Positions 17,457-25,002 of a DNA stretch of 38,947 bases are shown piece by piece. Position numbers and translations under genes: made by a program. Within the stretch, counting starts at the first letter, position 1, and every line of letters begins with the position of its first letter. Under the pieces are notes generated by a model that ran no database searches, was not told where the DNA came from, and saw only the letters and a program-made list of their open reading frames with translations. The stretch is from Bacteroidota bacterium (lineage in GTDB: Bacteria > Bacteroidota > Bacteroidia > Bacteroidales > F082), in NCBI GenBank assembly GCA_003650365.1, contig QMPA01000007.1, positions 1-38,947 on the forward strand, read 5' to 3'.

Positions 17457-18812
17457 CAGACTTCCTTTTCGAATATCTTGGGACAATCTATTTTTCTCCA
17501 AAACTACTTTCCCATCTAAAATTACATATTCTGGGGTACCTTTTGTTTTTATGCCTTCGTAAATATTCATATCACAATTCTGGTGATGCGTTTTTACAGA
17601 AATTGTATTTTCTTTTCCCGGATTCCAAATCACAATATCAGCATCAGAACCTTCGGCAATAATTCCTTTTGCGGGAAACATCCCAAATATTTTTGAGGCA
17701 TTTGTTGAAGTGATGGAAACAAATTGCTCCATCGAAATTCTCCCTCCTAAAACCCCATAAGTAAAAAGCAAAGCCAGGCGATGCTCAACGCCCCCGGCAC
17801 CATTTGGGATCTTCCTGAAATCATCTTTACCCATTTCTTTTTGCTCCTGCGTAAATGGGCAATGGTCAGTGCCAACGGTTAGTACAGTTCTATTACTAAT
17901 CGCCTCCCAAAGTGCAGCGTTGTCTGATGGTTTTCGCAATGGCGGACTCATTACAAATGGTGCAACCTGATTAAAAACCCCATTATATTTAGAATCATCC
18001 AATAACAAATATTGCGGACAGCTTTCAGCCATAACAACCTGTCCATTCTCCTGCGCTTCGCTGATGTATTTTAGGGATGCTTTTGTAGAAACATGGACAA
18101 TGTAGAGCGGACAGTTCGCTACTTTTGCCAATTCAATGGCCTTTTTTACAGCCTTTGCTTCCAGTTCTGCCGGACGTGATAATGAGTGGTATTTTGGGCT
18201 CAACTTATTATCACTGGCAAATTGAGTTCTCAATTCCTCAATATCATCGCCCAATTCGCAATGGACAGTTACCATACCACCAGCCTTACTCACAGCTTTC
18301 ATAACCTTCATCAGCACATCATCATTTAAACCAATGCTATCCTTATAAGCCATATAAACTTTAAACGACTTGAAACCTTCCTTGTTTACACAGTTTCTGA
18401 TTTCATCCTCCATCGAATCCCGCCATTCAACAGGACTTACATGAAAGGCATAATTTGTAAGGCAGTTTGCAGCTTCTGATTTTCGTTGACTTATTGCATC
18501 GTTAAGTGCTTGCCCTTTTTTAGGCGTAACAAAGTCGATTAAGGTGGTTGTTCCTCCATAAATGGCAGCCCGGCTACCACTCCCAAAATCATCAGAAGAG
18601 AAACCAGCCGGAGAAGGTAAATGCATATGGACATGTGGGTCAATGCCTCCCGGAATGACATAGCAATTTGATGCATCGATTATTTTATCGGGTGTTGAAT
18701 CGGGAATTAAATCTTTCTCAATTTTAATAATCTTTCCATCCTTACAGAGCACATCGGCAATTTTGTTGCTATCGGTATTAACAACTGTTCCGTTTTGAAT
18801 CAAAAGTGTCAT
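17436..18812 (-). CDS. hyuA: Dihydropyrimidinase/hydantoinase-type amidohydrolase
   Basis: Cyclic-amide hydrolase of the dihydropyrimidinase/D-hydantoinase family, probably opening a hydantoin- or ureide-like ring formed during purine breakdown. The metal site is complete: DPHVHMHLP (HxH), FKSFKVYMAYK (Lys expected to be carbamylated), VHCELGDD and YIVHVST (His ligands), and GTDHCPFTQ (Asp). It has 458 residues, as usual. It is the last gene of the minus-strand arm and meets ygeW tail to tail with a 21-bp overlap. The E. coli purine cluster contains a homologue, hyuA (ygeZ). The 142-bp gap before it carries repeat-like sequence and no clear promoter, so readthrough from upstream genes is possible. 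Confidence 0.92.
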   Translation of the reverse strand: MTLLIQNGTVVNTDSNKIADVLCKDGKIIKIEKDLIPDSTPDKIIDASNCYVIPGGIDPHVHMHLPSPAGFSSDDFGSGSRAAIYGGTTTLIDFVTPKKGQALNDAISQRKSEAANCLTNYAFHVSPVEWRDSMEDEIRNCVNKEGFKSFKVYMAYKDSIGLNDDVLMKVMKAVSKAGGMVTVHCELGDDIEELRTQFASDNKLSPKYHSLSRPAELEAKAVKKAIELAKVANCPLYIVHVSTKASLKYISEAQENGQVVMAESCPQYLLLDDSKYNGVFNQVAPFVMSPPLRKPSDNAALWEAISNRTVLTVGTDHCPFTQEQKEMGKDDFRKIPNGAGGVEHRLALLFTYGVLGGRISMEQFVSITSTNASKIFGMFPAKGIIAEGSDADIVIWNPGKENTISVKTHHQNCDMNIYEGIKTKGTPEYVILDGKVVLEKNRLSQDIRKGSLLKTKPF

Positions 18813-18847
18813 AGTAATAATAAATTTATTCTAAAAGTGTGTGTCTT

Positions 18848-18945
18848 TTCGAAGTAGGAACGACTGAGAAATCTTTATTGAGTCAGCCACGTTCTTGGGG
18901 GATTCCAGCCTGCTGCTGGCAGGTCTCCCTACGGTCGAAATGACA
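18848..18945. repeat. Repeat-like intergenic sequence upstream of hyuA
   Basis: The gap contains GAACG...CGTTC arms (18858-18862 / 18890-18894) around a TGAGAAATCT-like core, a CCTGC-TGCTG-GCAGG hairpin (18909-18923) and GGTCGAAATGACAG at its end. This mixture looks like remnants of dispersed extragenic repeats. I see no gene in it. Confidence 0.4.
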
Positions 18946-18954
18946 GCTACTTTT

Positions 18955-19578
18955 TCATAATAATTCCTTTACAAACAGTCCTTCATTATTTTCCTTAAAA
19001 CCCAATTTCTTCAGGTATTTAATATGCTTTGAAGTACCACCCTTTGCAATCACTTTTTGGTAATTTTCTTTAATAAAAATACTTTTTAAACGGTGATACA
19101 CATATTTCCCGTTTTTATAATCACGGTATTCCGGAACTACGTAGTCGAGGCCTACTTTTAAGATGTTTTCATCTTCTCTGTGGACCAGGAATATTCCGGC
19201 AACAGCCATGTTTCTCAATACAAAAAAACTGATGGTATTCATCTCCGGTTTGTAAACAAAATCCGGGAAAAACTTTTTAATTTCATCTTTATGGTAATCC
19301 AGGAATTTAAGCAAATACTTATTATCACCCCTCACTTCCAGTGTATCGAACAAATGTGTTTTTGTGTAGATTCTTATCAAATAATAAATATCAACCGCAA
19401 CGATAAATCCGTTCAGTGCCATTACTGGAAAAGCACTAATTAAAAATCCATAAGTGGCAAAAGTTGAAGCCCCTACAAGATTAATCCACCGAAACTTGAC
19501 AATTGAATTCATTGTCATCGAAAGGGCGATTACCCCCGATGCTGCGTAACCAATCCAAAGTAATACATTTGATTCCAT
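18955..19578 (-). CDS. YgjV-like membrane protein with GNAT-like C-terminal domain
   Basis: Two-part protein. Residues about 1-80 form a membrane region of hydrophobic helices (LLWIGYAASGVIALSMTM, GASTFATYGFLISAFPVMAL, FIVAVDIYYLIRIY) resembling the YgjV inner-membrane family. Residues about 110-205 look like an acetyltransferase-type (GNAT) fold: MAVAGIFLVHR, LKVGLDYVVPEYRD, KHIKYLKKLGF. The track begins at a TTG (19614), but the ATG at 19578 places the first helix at the N terminus and is preferred, giving about 207 residues. It lies between ssnA and hyuA on the same strand, so it may be part of the island, though no role in purine breakdown is known to me. Function unknown. Confidence 0.7.
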   Translation of the reverse strand: MESNVLLWIGYAASGVIALSMTMNSIVKFRWINLVGASTFATYGFLISAFPVMALNGFIVAVDIYYLIRIYTKTHLFDTLEVRGDNKYLLKFLDYHKDEIKKFFPDFVYKPEMNTISFFVLRNMAVAGIFLVHREDENILKVGLDYVVPEYRDYKNGKYVYHRLKSIFIKENYQKVIAKGGTSKHIKYLKKLGFKENNEGLFVKELL

Positions 19579-19742
19579 ATTTTTCAGTTTGTAACTTTTA
19601 ACTTTTTCGCTCAATCAAACGGACTCTTTCGGTCGTGCCTCCCTCAGAGCTAAACGATAATTTTAGCATATTCCTTATTAACTTCTACACAATTTCTATT
19701 ATTATAATCCCATCCCTTAAACTTTAAAAACTTTCAACTCGG

Positions 19743-21014
19743 TCACAATTTCTTCCAAAGCCGGTTTGCCTGTTCTTTTGTAAATTTCAATAATTCTTCT
19801 TCATTTACAGTTTGAATAATTTTATCTTTTACAATCAATTTTCCATCAGAAATTACATGCTGCACGTGATTAGAAGTCAATCCGAAAATAAAATGTCCAA
19901 GAAAGTTATTTTCATTTATTTCAGTTGGTGAATCATAGTCTAGCACAACTAAATTGTTTTCGCCATCACCAGTGTAACTATTGATGTTTAGATAATTGTG
20001 AGTTTTTCTAAAACGTCCATAAGCAGAAGTAAAATCAATATTATCATTTTCCTGACCAACAAAATAAGCAGCCTTAGAAGTCCGAAGCATGTCGCTGTGC
20101 ATTCCATCGGTTCCAAGCATTATCCTGTTTCCCATAGCATTTCCATTAAAATACCCAACATTATTATTGAGGTTACTTTCGGTATTCTGCACAACAAATG
20201 CTTTCGAGTTCCTGATCAACTTTCGTTCGTTTTCATTAACATGAAGGCAGTGCGCAAGTATCGTTTTTGAAGAATCCAGAACGCCAAAATCATTTAACCT
20301 TTCAACAACCCGTTTGCCATGATTTTGCATACACTGTTCCTGGTCAATTTTATCTTCAGCTACATGGATGTGTATCCCAGAGGCTTTATTTCTCATGAGC
20401 TCAGCAGCCTTTTCGAGGCTATCATCACCAACTGTAAACGATGCATGAAGTCCAACCAAGCCCTGATTTTTACTCAGATAATATTCAGTTTCTTCAAGTC
20501 CTTCCTGAGCCTTTTTCATTCCATTCCTATCCGTTATCTCGTAGCACAGCAGATGGCTTACCCCCACTTTTTCAAAAGCATGGGCAATCACATCGAGTGA
20601 ACCTTTGATATAATTTGGAGAAGCATGGTGGTCGATGACAAAAGTTGAACCGGCTTTTGCACTGGCCATAGCCGTTGCCAATGCGCTTGCTTCTATCATG
20701 TCTTTGTGCAGCGCTTTGTCAAGATTCCACCAAATATATTTCAGGATTTCCAGGAAATTGGCCGGTGTTTTTTCAGGAGCAGGCATTCCCCTTGCCAATG
20801 CCGAATAAGCATGATGATGTGCAATTGCAAATGATTTGGTTACTAATTTACCTTTGCAGTCAATGATTTCATCTTTTAGTGAAACTGGAATTTCACGAAA
20901 ATTATCAAAGAATGTTAATGAACCTGAAGTTCCCTCTTCAACTCTTAAATTAGTATTAGAAAAACTTAGGTTTTGCCAGTCAATAAAATTTGCGTTTTTT
21001 AGAATTACTGTCAT
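19743..21014 (-). CDS. ssnA: SsnA-family amidohydrolase
   Basis: Metal-dependent amidohydrolase of the chlorohydrolase/guanine-deaminase-like group, matching SsnA, a regular member of anaerobic purine clusters. Visible elements: AIAHHHAYSALARGMP (metal-binding His cluster), HASFTVGDDS, IHIHVAEDKID (HxxE region), ILAHCLHVNE (His), MLGTDGMHSDM (Asp). A C-terminal beta-sandwich follows. The track start at 21068 is a TTG; the ATG at 21014 (MTVILKNANFIDW) begins directly at the conserved first strand and is preferred, giving 423 residues. It is separated by 116 bp from xdhD upstream. The likely role is a deamination or ring-hydrolysis step in purine degradation; the exact substrate is unproven. 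Confidence 0.88.
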   Translation of the reverse strand: MTVILKNANFIDWQNLSFSNTNLRVEEGTSGSLTFFDNFREIPVSLKDEIIDCKGKLVTKSFAIAHHHAYSALARGMPAPEKTPANFLEILKYIWWNLDKALHKDMIEASALATAMASAKAGSTFVIDHHASPNYIKGSLDVIAHAFEKVGVSHLLCYEITDRNGMKKAQEGLEETEYYLSKNQGLVGLHASFTVGDDSLEKAAELMRNKASGIHIHVAEDKIDQEQCMQNHGKRVVERLNDFGVLDSSKTILAHCLHVNENERKLIRNSKAFVVQNTESNLNNNVGYFNGNAMGNRIMLGTDGMHSDMLRTSKAAYFVGQENDNIDFTSAYGRFRKTHNYLNINSYTGDGENNLVVLDYDSPTEINENNFLGHFIFGLTSNHVQHVISDGKLIVKDKIIQTVNEEELLKFTKEQANRLWKKL

Positions 21015-21065
21015 ATTAATGTTAGCATTAAGGTTTCGATTACTTTTCGCAAATCCGCCAAGACG

Positions 21066-21073
21066 CAAAGATA
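21066..21073 (-). promoter_or_regulatory. Candidate -7 element upstream of ssnA
   Basis: The minus strand reads TATCTTTG, an exact TAnnTTTG match about 52 bp upstream of the preferred ssnA ATG. No TTG was found at -33 spacing and the sequence sits in repeat-like DNA (GACGCAAAG), so it may be chance. Confidence 0.3.
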
Positions 21074-21130
21074 TGAAATGCGGTACGATACTACCTCTGT
21101 GTTTTTGCGTGAAAATTAATTGAAGGTGAA

Positions 21131-23677
21131 CTATCTTTTCAGTGGTAACTTAACCCTCTTCACTCCATCAAAAGCAAAAAGTGCGTTGGCAACAGCGGCG
21201 GCAGTCGGGACAAGTCCTATTTCTCCAATTCCTTTCGCGCCATAGGGACCGATTGGGTCTTTTACTTCCACTCCCTTGACAATTATTTCAGGGGTTTCGT
21301 GTGCACGAAGAATTCCCAATTTACGCATTTTGTCGCTTTCCAAAAAACCATCTTTCATGGGGAGGTTTTCGGTTAGTGCATAACCCAAACCCATGTGAAC
21401 GCCGCCTTCAATTTGTCCTTCAAAAAGCATGGGGTTCATAATTTTACCGGCATCGTGGGCGGCAATCATTTTTGAAATATTACCTTCATCATCCAAAATA
21501 CAAAGTTGGGCTGCGTAACCGTAAGAATAATGAATAATGGGGTCTTCAACACCGGAACCGGGTTTGCTGGTCCAGTCACAAATAAACTCCCCTTTATAGG
21601 TTTTTCCTGCAAGTGATTTCAGACTTTTCTCTTTCAAATCGGTTTTCAATCCTTTGGCGGCATTAATGACTGCCAGTCCGACCAAAGCTGTTGCGCGAGA
21701 AGAAGTTGTCATTCCGGTTTTAATCTGTGCTTCGGTATCAACCACAACCCTTATTATTTCAGGATTCACACCAGTTTCTTCACATAAAGTTTGCAAGGCC
21801 ATATTGTGTACACCCTGCCCCATTTCCGTCCAACCATGTTGAAGGATAATCTTTTTTTCAGAAACAACTTCTATAATCACCTTCGATTCATCATTCATGC
21901 CATTGCCAACACCAGAATTTTTGATGGCACAGGCCAATCCAGAATATTTGGCATTGTAAAAATCAGCCTTAACGGCATCGAGACAGGCACGAATTCCGAC
22001 ACCCATTAGTTTTTGTCCTGTTGATGTTGTTAATCCGTCAACAAGTGCATTATCGTACCTGAATTGCCAGCGGTCGAAACCGGCTTGTTTACAAATATCA
22101 TCAATACAACTTTCGAGGGCAAAGGCAACCTGGTTTGCGCCAAAGCCACGCATGGCACCACTGGGAATATTGTTAGTATAAACTGTTTTTGCTTCAATGT
22201 CGATTTCCGGAATAAAATAGCCGCCAGAAGCATGTCCTGCTACGCGTTCCATCACTTTCATACCCACAGATGCATAAGCGCCAGTGTCGCCAACAGCCCT
22301 AAGTTTTAAAGCAGTGAGCTTGCCATTTTTATCGGCGCCTATTCGCATATCCATAAACACCGGGTGCCGCTTGGGATGCAGCCTGATTGATTCTTCGCGA
22401 CGCAATGCAAGTTTAACGGGTTTATTCAGTAAAAAAGCAAACAAAGTAGTATGCCCCTGCACACTTAAATCCTCCTTGCCACCAAAACCGCCACCATTCG
22501 GGACAAGAGTAACTCGTACTTTTTCCTCAGGCAAACCAAGTATCATGGCAACTTGTCTGCGGTCTTCATAAATCCCCTGACTCTGGCTAAACAGTTCGAT
22601 GCCTCCTTTTCTATCAGGCCGGGCGACAGCCGCTTCTTTTTCTAAAAACCCATGCTCGACACGCTGGGTTTCATACTGGTCGGAACTAACAAAATTTGAG
22701 GACTTTAATGCATCATCAGCATTGCCGATGGTAAATTGTATTGTTTCAAAATTATTTGGTTTTTCGGGATGAACCCGTTCACCATCAATCGCTTCAAAAA
22801 CATCAGTTACCGGTTTTTGAATTTCGTATTCAATCTCAATGAGTTCAATCGCTTCACGGGCAATCTTATCTGATTCGGCAACAACGCCAGCAATCACATC
22901 ACCAATATAATGCGTGATTTCTCCCTCGCCAATCATCAAAGGCCAATCTTGTAAAATCAAGCCTACTTTTTGTTCACCGGGAATGTCTTTTGAAGTAAAA
23001 ACCCGATGAACACCAGGATAATTTTCCGCTTTGGAAGTACTGATTTTTAAGATTTTTGCCTTTGGATAATCACTAAACTTCAAAGCTGCAAATAACATCC
23101 CTTCAAGAAAAATATCATCCACAAAATCACGTTTTCCGATAGCTGTATTGTAAGCATCGTATTTGGGATGGGGAACACCAACTCTTCCCGAAGTTTTGGT
23201 AATTTCCAGTTTTTCATTTTTACTGATGGCCTCTCCTGCACAGACAATTGCCTCTTCAATTTTCTTGTAACCGGTACAACGGCAAAGATGCGGCTTGATG
23301 GCTTTCCTTACTTCTACAATTGTTGGATGGGGATTGTTTTGCAATAAGACTTTTGTCCGGCTAATGAATCCCGGCGTACAAAAACCACATTGAACAGCAC
23401 CTTTGTTTACAAATGCTTTGGCAATAGTGTCCAAAACGTAATCAGGAAAGCCTTCAGGAGTTAGCACTTCTGCATCCTGCAATTTCTCCATTTTTACAAC
23501 ACATGATAACATTGCTTTCCCATTGATTTCAACGGTACAAGCACCACAAGCTGCCTGTCCCGAGCAACCATCTTTTACGGAAGTAATATGCTTATCTAGC
23601 CTTAGGAAATCCAACAATGACCTTTTAGGATTACCCTCGTATTTCTGTTTTTCCCCGTTTAGTGTGAATGAAATCAT
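21131..23677 (-). CDS. xdhD: XdhD-type molybdenum hydroxylase ([2Fe-2S]2 + Mo, no FAD domain)
   Basis: Single-chain molybdenum hydroxylase of the XdhD (selenium-dependent molybdenum hydroxylase) type, expected to oxidise a purine or related N-heterocycle. The N terminus has a ferredoxin domain with Cys38, Cys44 and Cys47 (GCSGQAACGACTV, spacing C-x5-C-x2-C) and a second cluster with CGFCTPGF and CRCTGYKK. The molybdenum domains follow directly (GVPHPKYDAYNTAIGK near 168). Active-site equivalents: VEHGFLEKEA (Glu), NGGGFGGKED, MERVAGHA (Arg), MRGFGANQ, WTEMGQGV, KGIGEIGLVPTA (catalytic Glu). The bovine Phe1009 segment is not conserved (GLACAIKNSG). It is shorter than E. coli XdhD. It overlaps the upstream PLP gene by ATGA. 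No ygfM-like FAD subunit is nearby, so YgfK or a ferredoxin may accept electrons. Selenium dependence is inferred from family only. Confidence 0.9.
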   Translation of the reverse strand: MISFTLNGEKQKYEGNPKRSLLDFLRLDKHITSVKDGCSGQAACGACTVEINGKAMLSCVVKMEKLQDAEVLTPEGFPDYVLDTIAKAFVNKGAVQCGFCTPGFISRTKVLLQNNPHPTIVEVRKAIKPHLCRCTGYKKIEEAIVCAGEAISKNEKLEITKTSGRVGVPHPKYDAYNTAIGKRDFVDDIFLEGMLFAALKFSDYPKAKILKISTSKAENYPGVHRVFTSKDIPGEQKVGLILQDWPLMIGEGEITHYIGDVIAGVVAESDKIAREAIELIEIEYEIQKPVTDVFEAIDGERVHPEKPNNFETIQFTIGNADDALKSSNFVSSDQYETQRVEHGFLEKEAAVARPDRKGGIELFSQSQGIYEDRRQVAMILGLPEEKVRVTLVPNGGGFGGKEDLSVQGHTTLFAFLLNKPVKLALRREESIRLHPKRHPVFMDMRIGADKNGKLTALKLRAVGDTGAYASVGMKVMERVAGHASGGYFIPEIDIEAKTVYTNNIPSGAMRGFGANQVAFALESCIDDICKQAGFDRWQFRYDNALVDGLTTSTGQKLMGVGIRACLDAVKADFYNAKYSGLACAIKNSGVGNGMNDESKVIIEVVSEKKIILQHGWTEMGQGVHNMALQTLCEETGVNPEIIRVVVDTEAQIKTGMTTSSRATALVGLAVINAAKGLKTDLKEKSLKSLAGKTYKGEFICDWTSKPGSGVEDPIIHYSYGYAAQLCILDDEGNISKMIAAHDAGKIMNPMLFEGQIEGGVHMGLGYALTENLPMKDGFLESDKMRKLGILRAHETPEIIVKGVEVKDPIGPYGAKGIGEIGLVPTAAAVANALFAFDGVKRVKLPLKR

Positions 23678-24918
23678 AAGAGTAAGTTTTTCAGATTTTC
23701 AATTGAAGGAAAAATTGGTTTCGGCATCTTTATAACTCTTCCAACAGCCTTCAAATCTTTGAGTCCACTGCCTGTTAAAAGCACAACATTATTCGAGTCA
23801 TCAGTTAATTTGTTGGTGTTTTTATAGAATTGAAATCCTGCAAATGCTGCTGCTGCCGCGGGTTCTGCAAACAATCCGGTATTTTTAGACAAGATTGAAG
23901 ATGCTTCAATTATTTCGCTATCAGAAACTGAAATGTGCTCCCCCTGATATTTTTCAAGAAACATCTTAGCCATATAAAAGTTGCGTGGAATATCAACGGA
24001 AATAGAATCGGCAATGGAGGTACTTTTTTCTATTTCAAATTCTTTGTTTTCAATATTCCTCACAAGATTATCACTCTTTTTTGCTTGTACAGCAACAATT
24101 ATTGGCATGTGGTCGATTAGCTTTAGTTTGAGCAAATCTTCAAAGCCTTTATAAACACCAGAAATAATTACGCCATCGCCAACTGGGACAAAAATCCGGT
24201 CGGGAACCTTGTGGTTCAATTGCTCAAACAACTCAAAGGAAACCGTCTTTTTCCCTTCGATAGTAAACGGGTTGAAAGCAGTATTTCGATTGTACCAGCC
24301 AAAAGCTTCTGTAGCTTTAATGCTGAGGTCGAATGCATCGTCATATGTTCCATTGATTGGGACAATTGTTGCGCCATACATTAAAATCTGCGTAAGCTTT
24401 GCAAGAGGTGCTGAGCCGGGTACAATAACAATAGCCTTTTGACCTTGAGCAGCACAAATTCCGGCAAGCGAGGAACCGGCATTTCCTGTGGATGCTGCCA
24501 CGATGGTATTAAATCCCTTTTCTTTAGCATAGGCTGAAACAATAGCAGAAGCCCTGTCTTTGAAGGAATAAGTAGGGTTTTGTGAATCATCTTTAAGGAA
24601 AAGATTGAAAGGGAGTTTTGATTGATTAATCTTGTTGATTTTATAAAGTGGTGTATTTCCAATACTCAGGTTTGGAAGGCTTTTTATGTTGTTTATCGGT
24701 AATAAATCGATGAAATTGTTTTGCTTTAGACTATTGAAACTTACTCTTTCTTCGATTAGTTTCTGATAGTTATAAATTGTTTTCAGGACTCCTTTAGGTG
24801 GAAGGTTTGGCGTATTAGATTTACTACAGACAGGGCATAAATATTTTACTTGTGATGCTTCATGTTTAGCTCCACAATTGATGCATTCGTAATGATATTT
24901 GTTGGTAGTCATATTCAT
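23674..24918 (-). CDS. Threonine synthase-like PLP enzyme with N-terminal zinc ribbon
   Basis: Fold-type-II pyridoxal-phosphate enzyme, 414 residues. It opens with a zinc-ribbon (CINCG...CPVC), as in many threonine synthases, followed by NTPLYKIN, NPTYSFKDRAS (PLP-binding Lys), STGNAGSSLAGICA (phosphate loop) and LLTGSGLKDL near the end. Annotation by similarity would be threonine synthase. Its position, coupled to xdhD by an ATGA overlap and beside ygfK, suggests instead a lyase acting on an amino-acid-like product of purine breakdown, analogous to the diaminopropionate ammonia-lyase YgeX of E. coli clusters. That role is inference. An 84-bp gap with a large hairpin separates it from the upstream PLP gene. 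Confidence 0.85.
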   Translation of the reverse strand: MNMTTNKYHYECINCGAKHEASQVKYLCPVCSKSNTPNLPPKGVLKTIYNYQKLIEERVSFNSLKQNNFIDLLPINNIKSLPNLSIGNTPLYKINKINQSKLPFNLFLKDDSQNPTYSFKDRASAIVSAYAKEKGFNTIVAASTGNAGSSLAGICAAQGQKAIVIVPGSAPLAKLTQILMYGATIVPINGTYDDAFDLSIKATEAFGWYNRNTAFNPFTIEGKKTVSFELFEQLNHKVPDRIFVPVGDGVIISGVYKGFEDLLKLKLIDHMPIIVAVQAKKSDNLVRNIENKEFEIEKSTSIADSISVDIPRNFYMAKMFLEKYQGEHISVSDSEIIEASSILSKNTGLFAEPAAAAAFAGFQFYKNTNKLTDDSNNVVLLTGSGLKDLKAVGRVIKMPKPIFPSIENLKNLLL

Positions 24919-24927
24919 CTGCTATTG

Positions 24928-25000
24928 TTTCTCGCAAAGGCGCAAAGGCGCGAAGTTTTTTGTTTCTATCTTCTTCGCGCCTTTGCACCTTTGCGAGAAA
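24928..25000. repeat. 28-bp inverted repeat hairpin between the two PLP genes
   Basis: Arms 24928-24955 and 24973-25000 (minus strand starts TTTCTCGCAAAGGTGCAAAG) pair at 27 of 28 positions around a 17-nt loop, filling nearly the whole gap. In RNA this would be a very stable hairpin inside the operon. It could be an extragenic repeat, a processing or stabilising element, or a partial terminator that lowers downstream expression. Confidence 0.8.
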
Positions 25001-25002
25001 TT

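Noticed and set aside
21131-23677. In-frame selenocysteine codon in xdhD
   Set aside because: The frame has no internal TGA; selenium in this family is reported as a labile cofactor, not selenocysteine.
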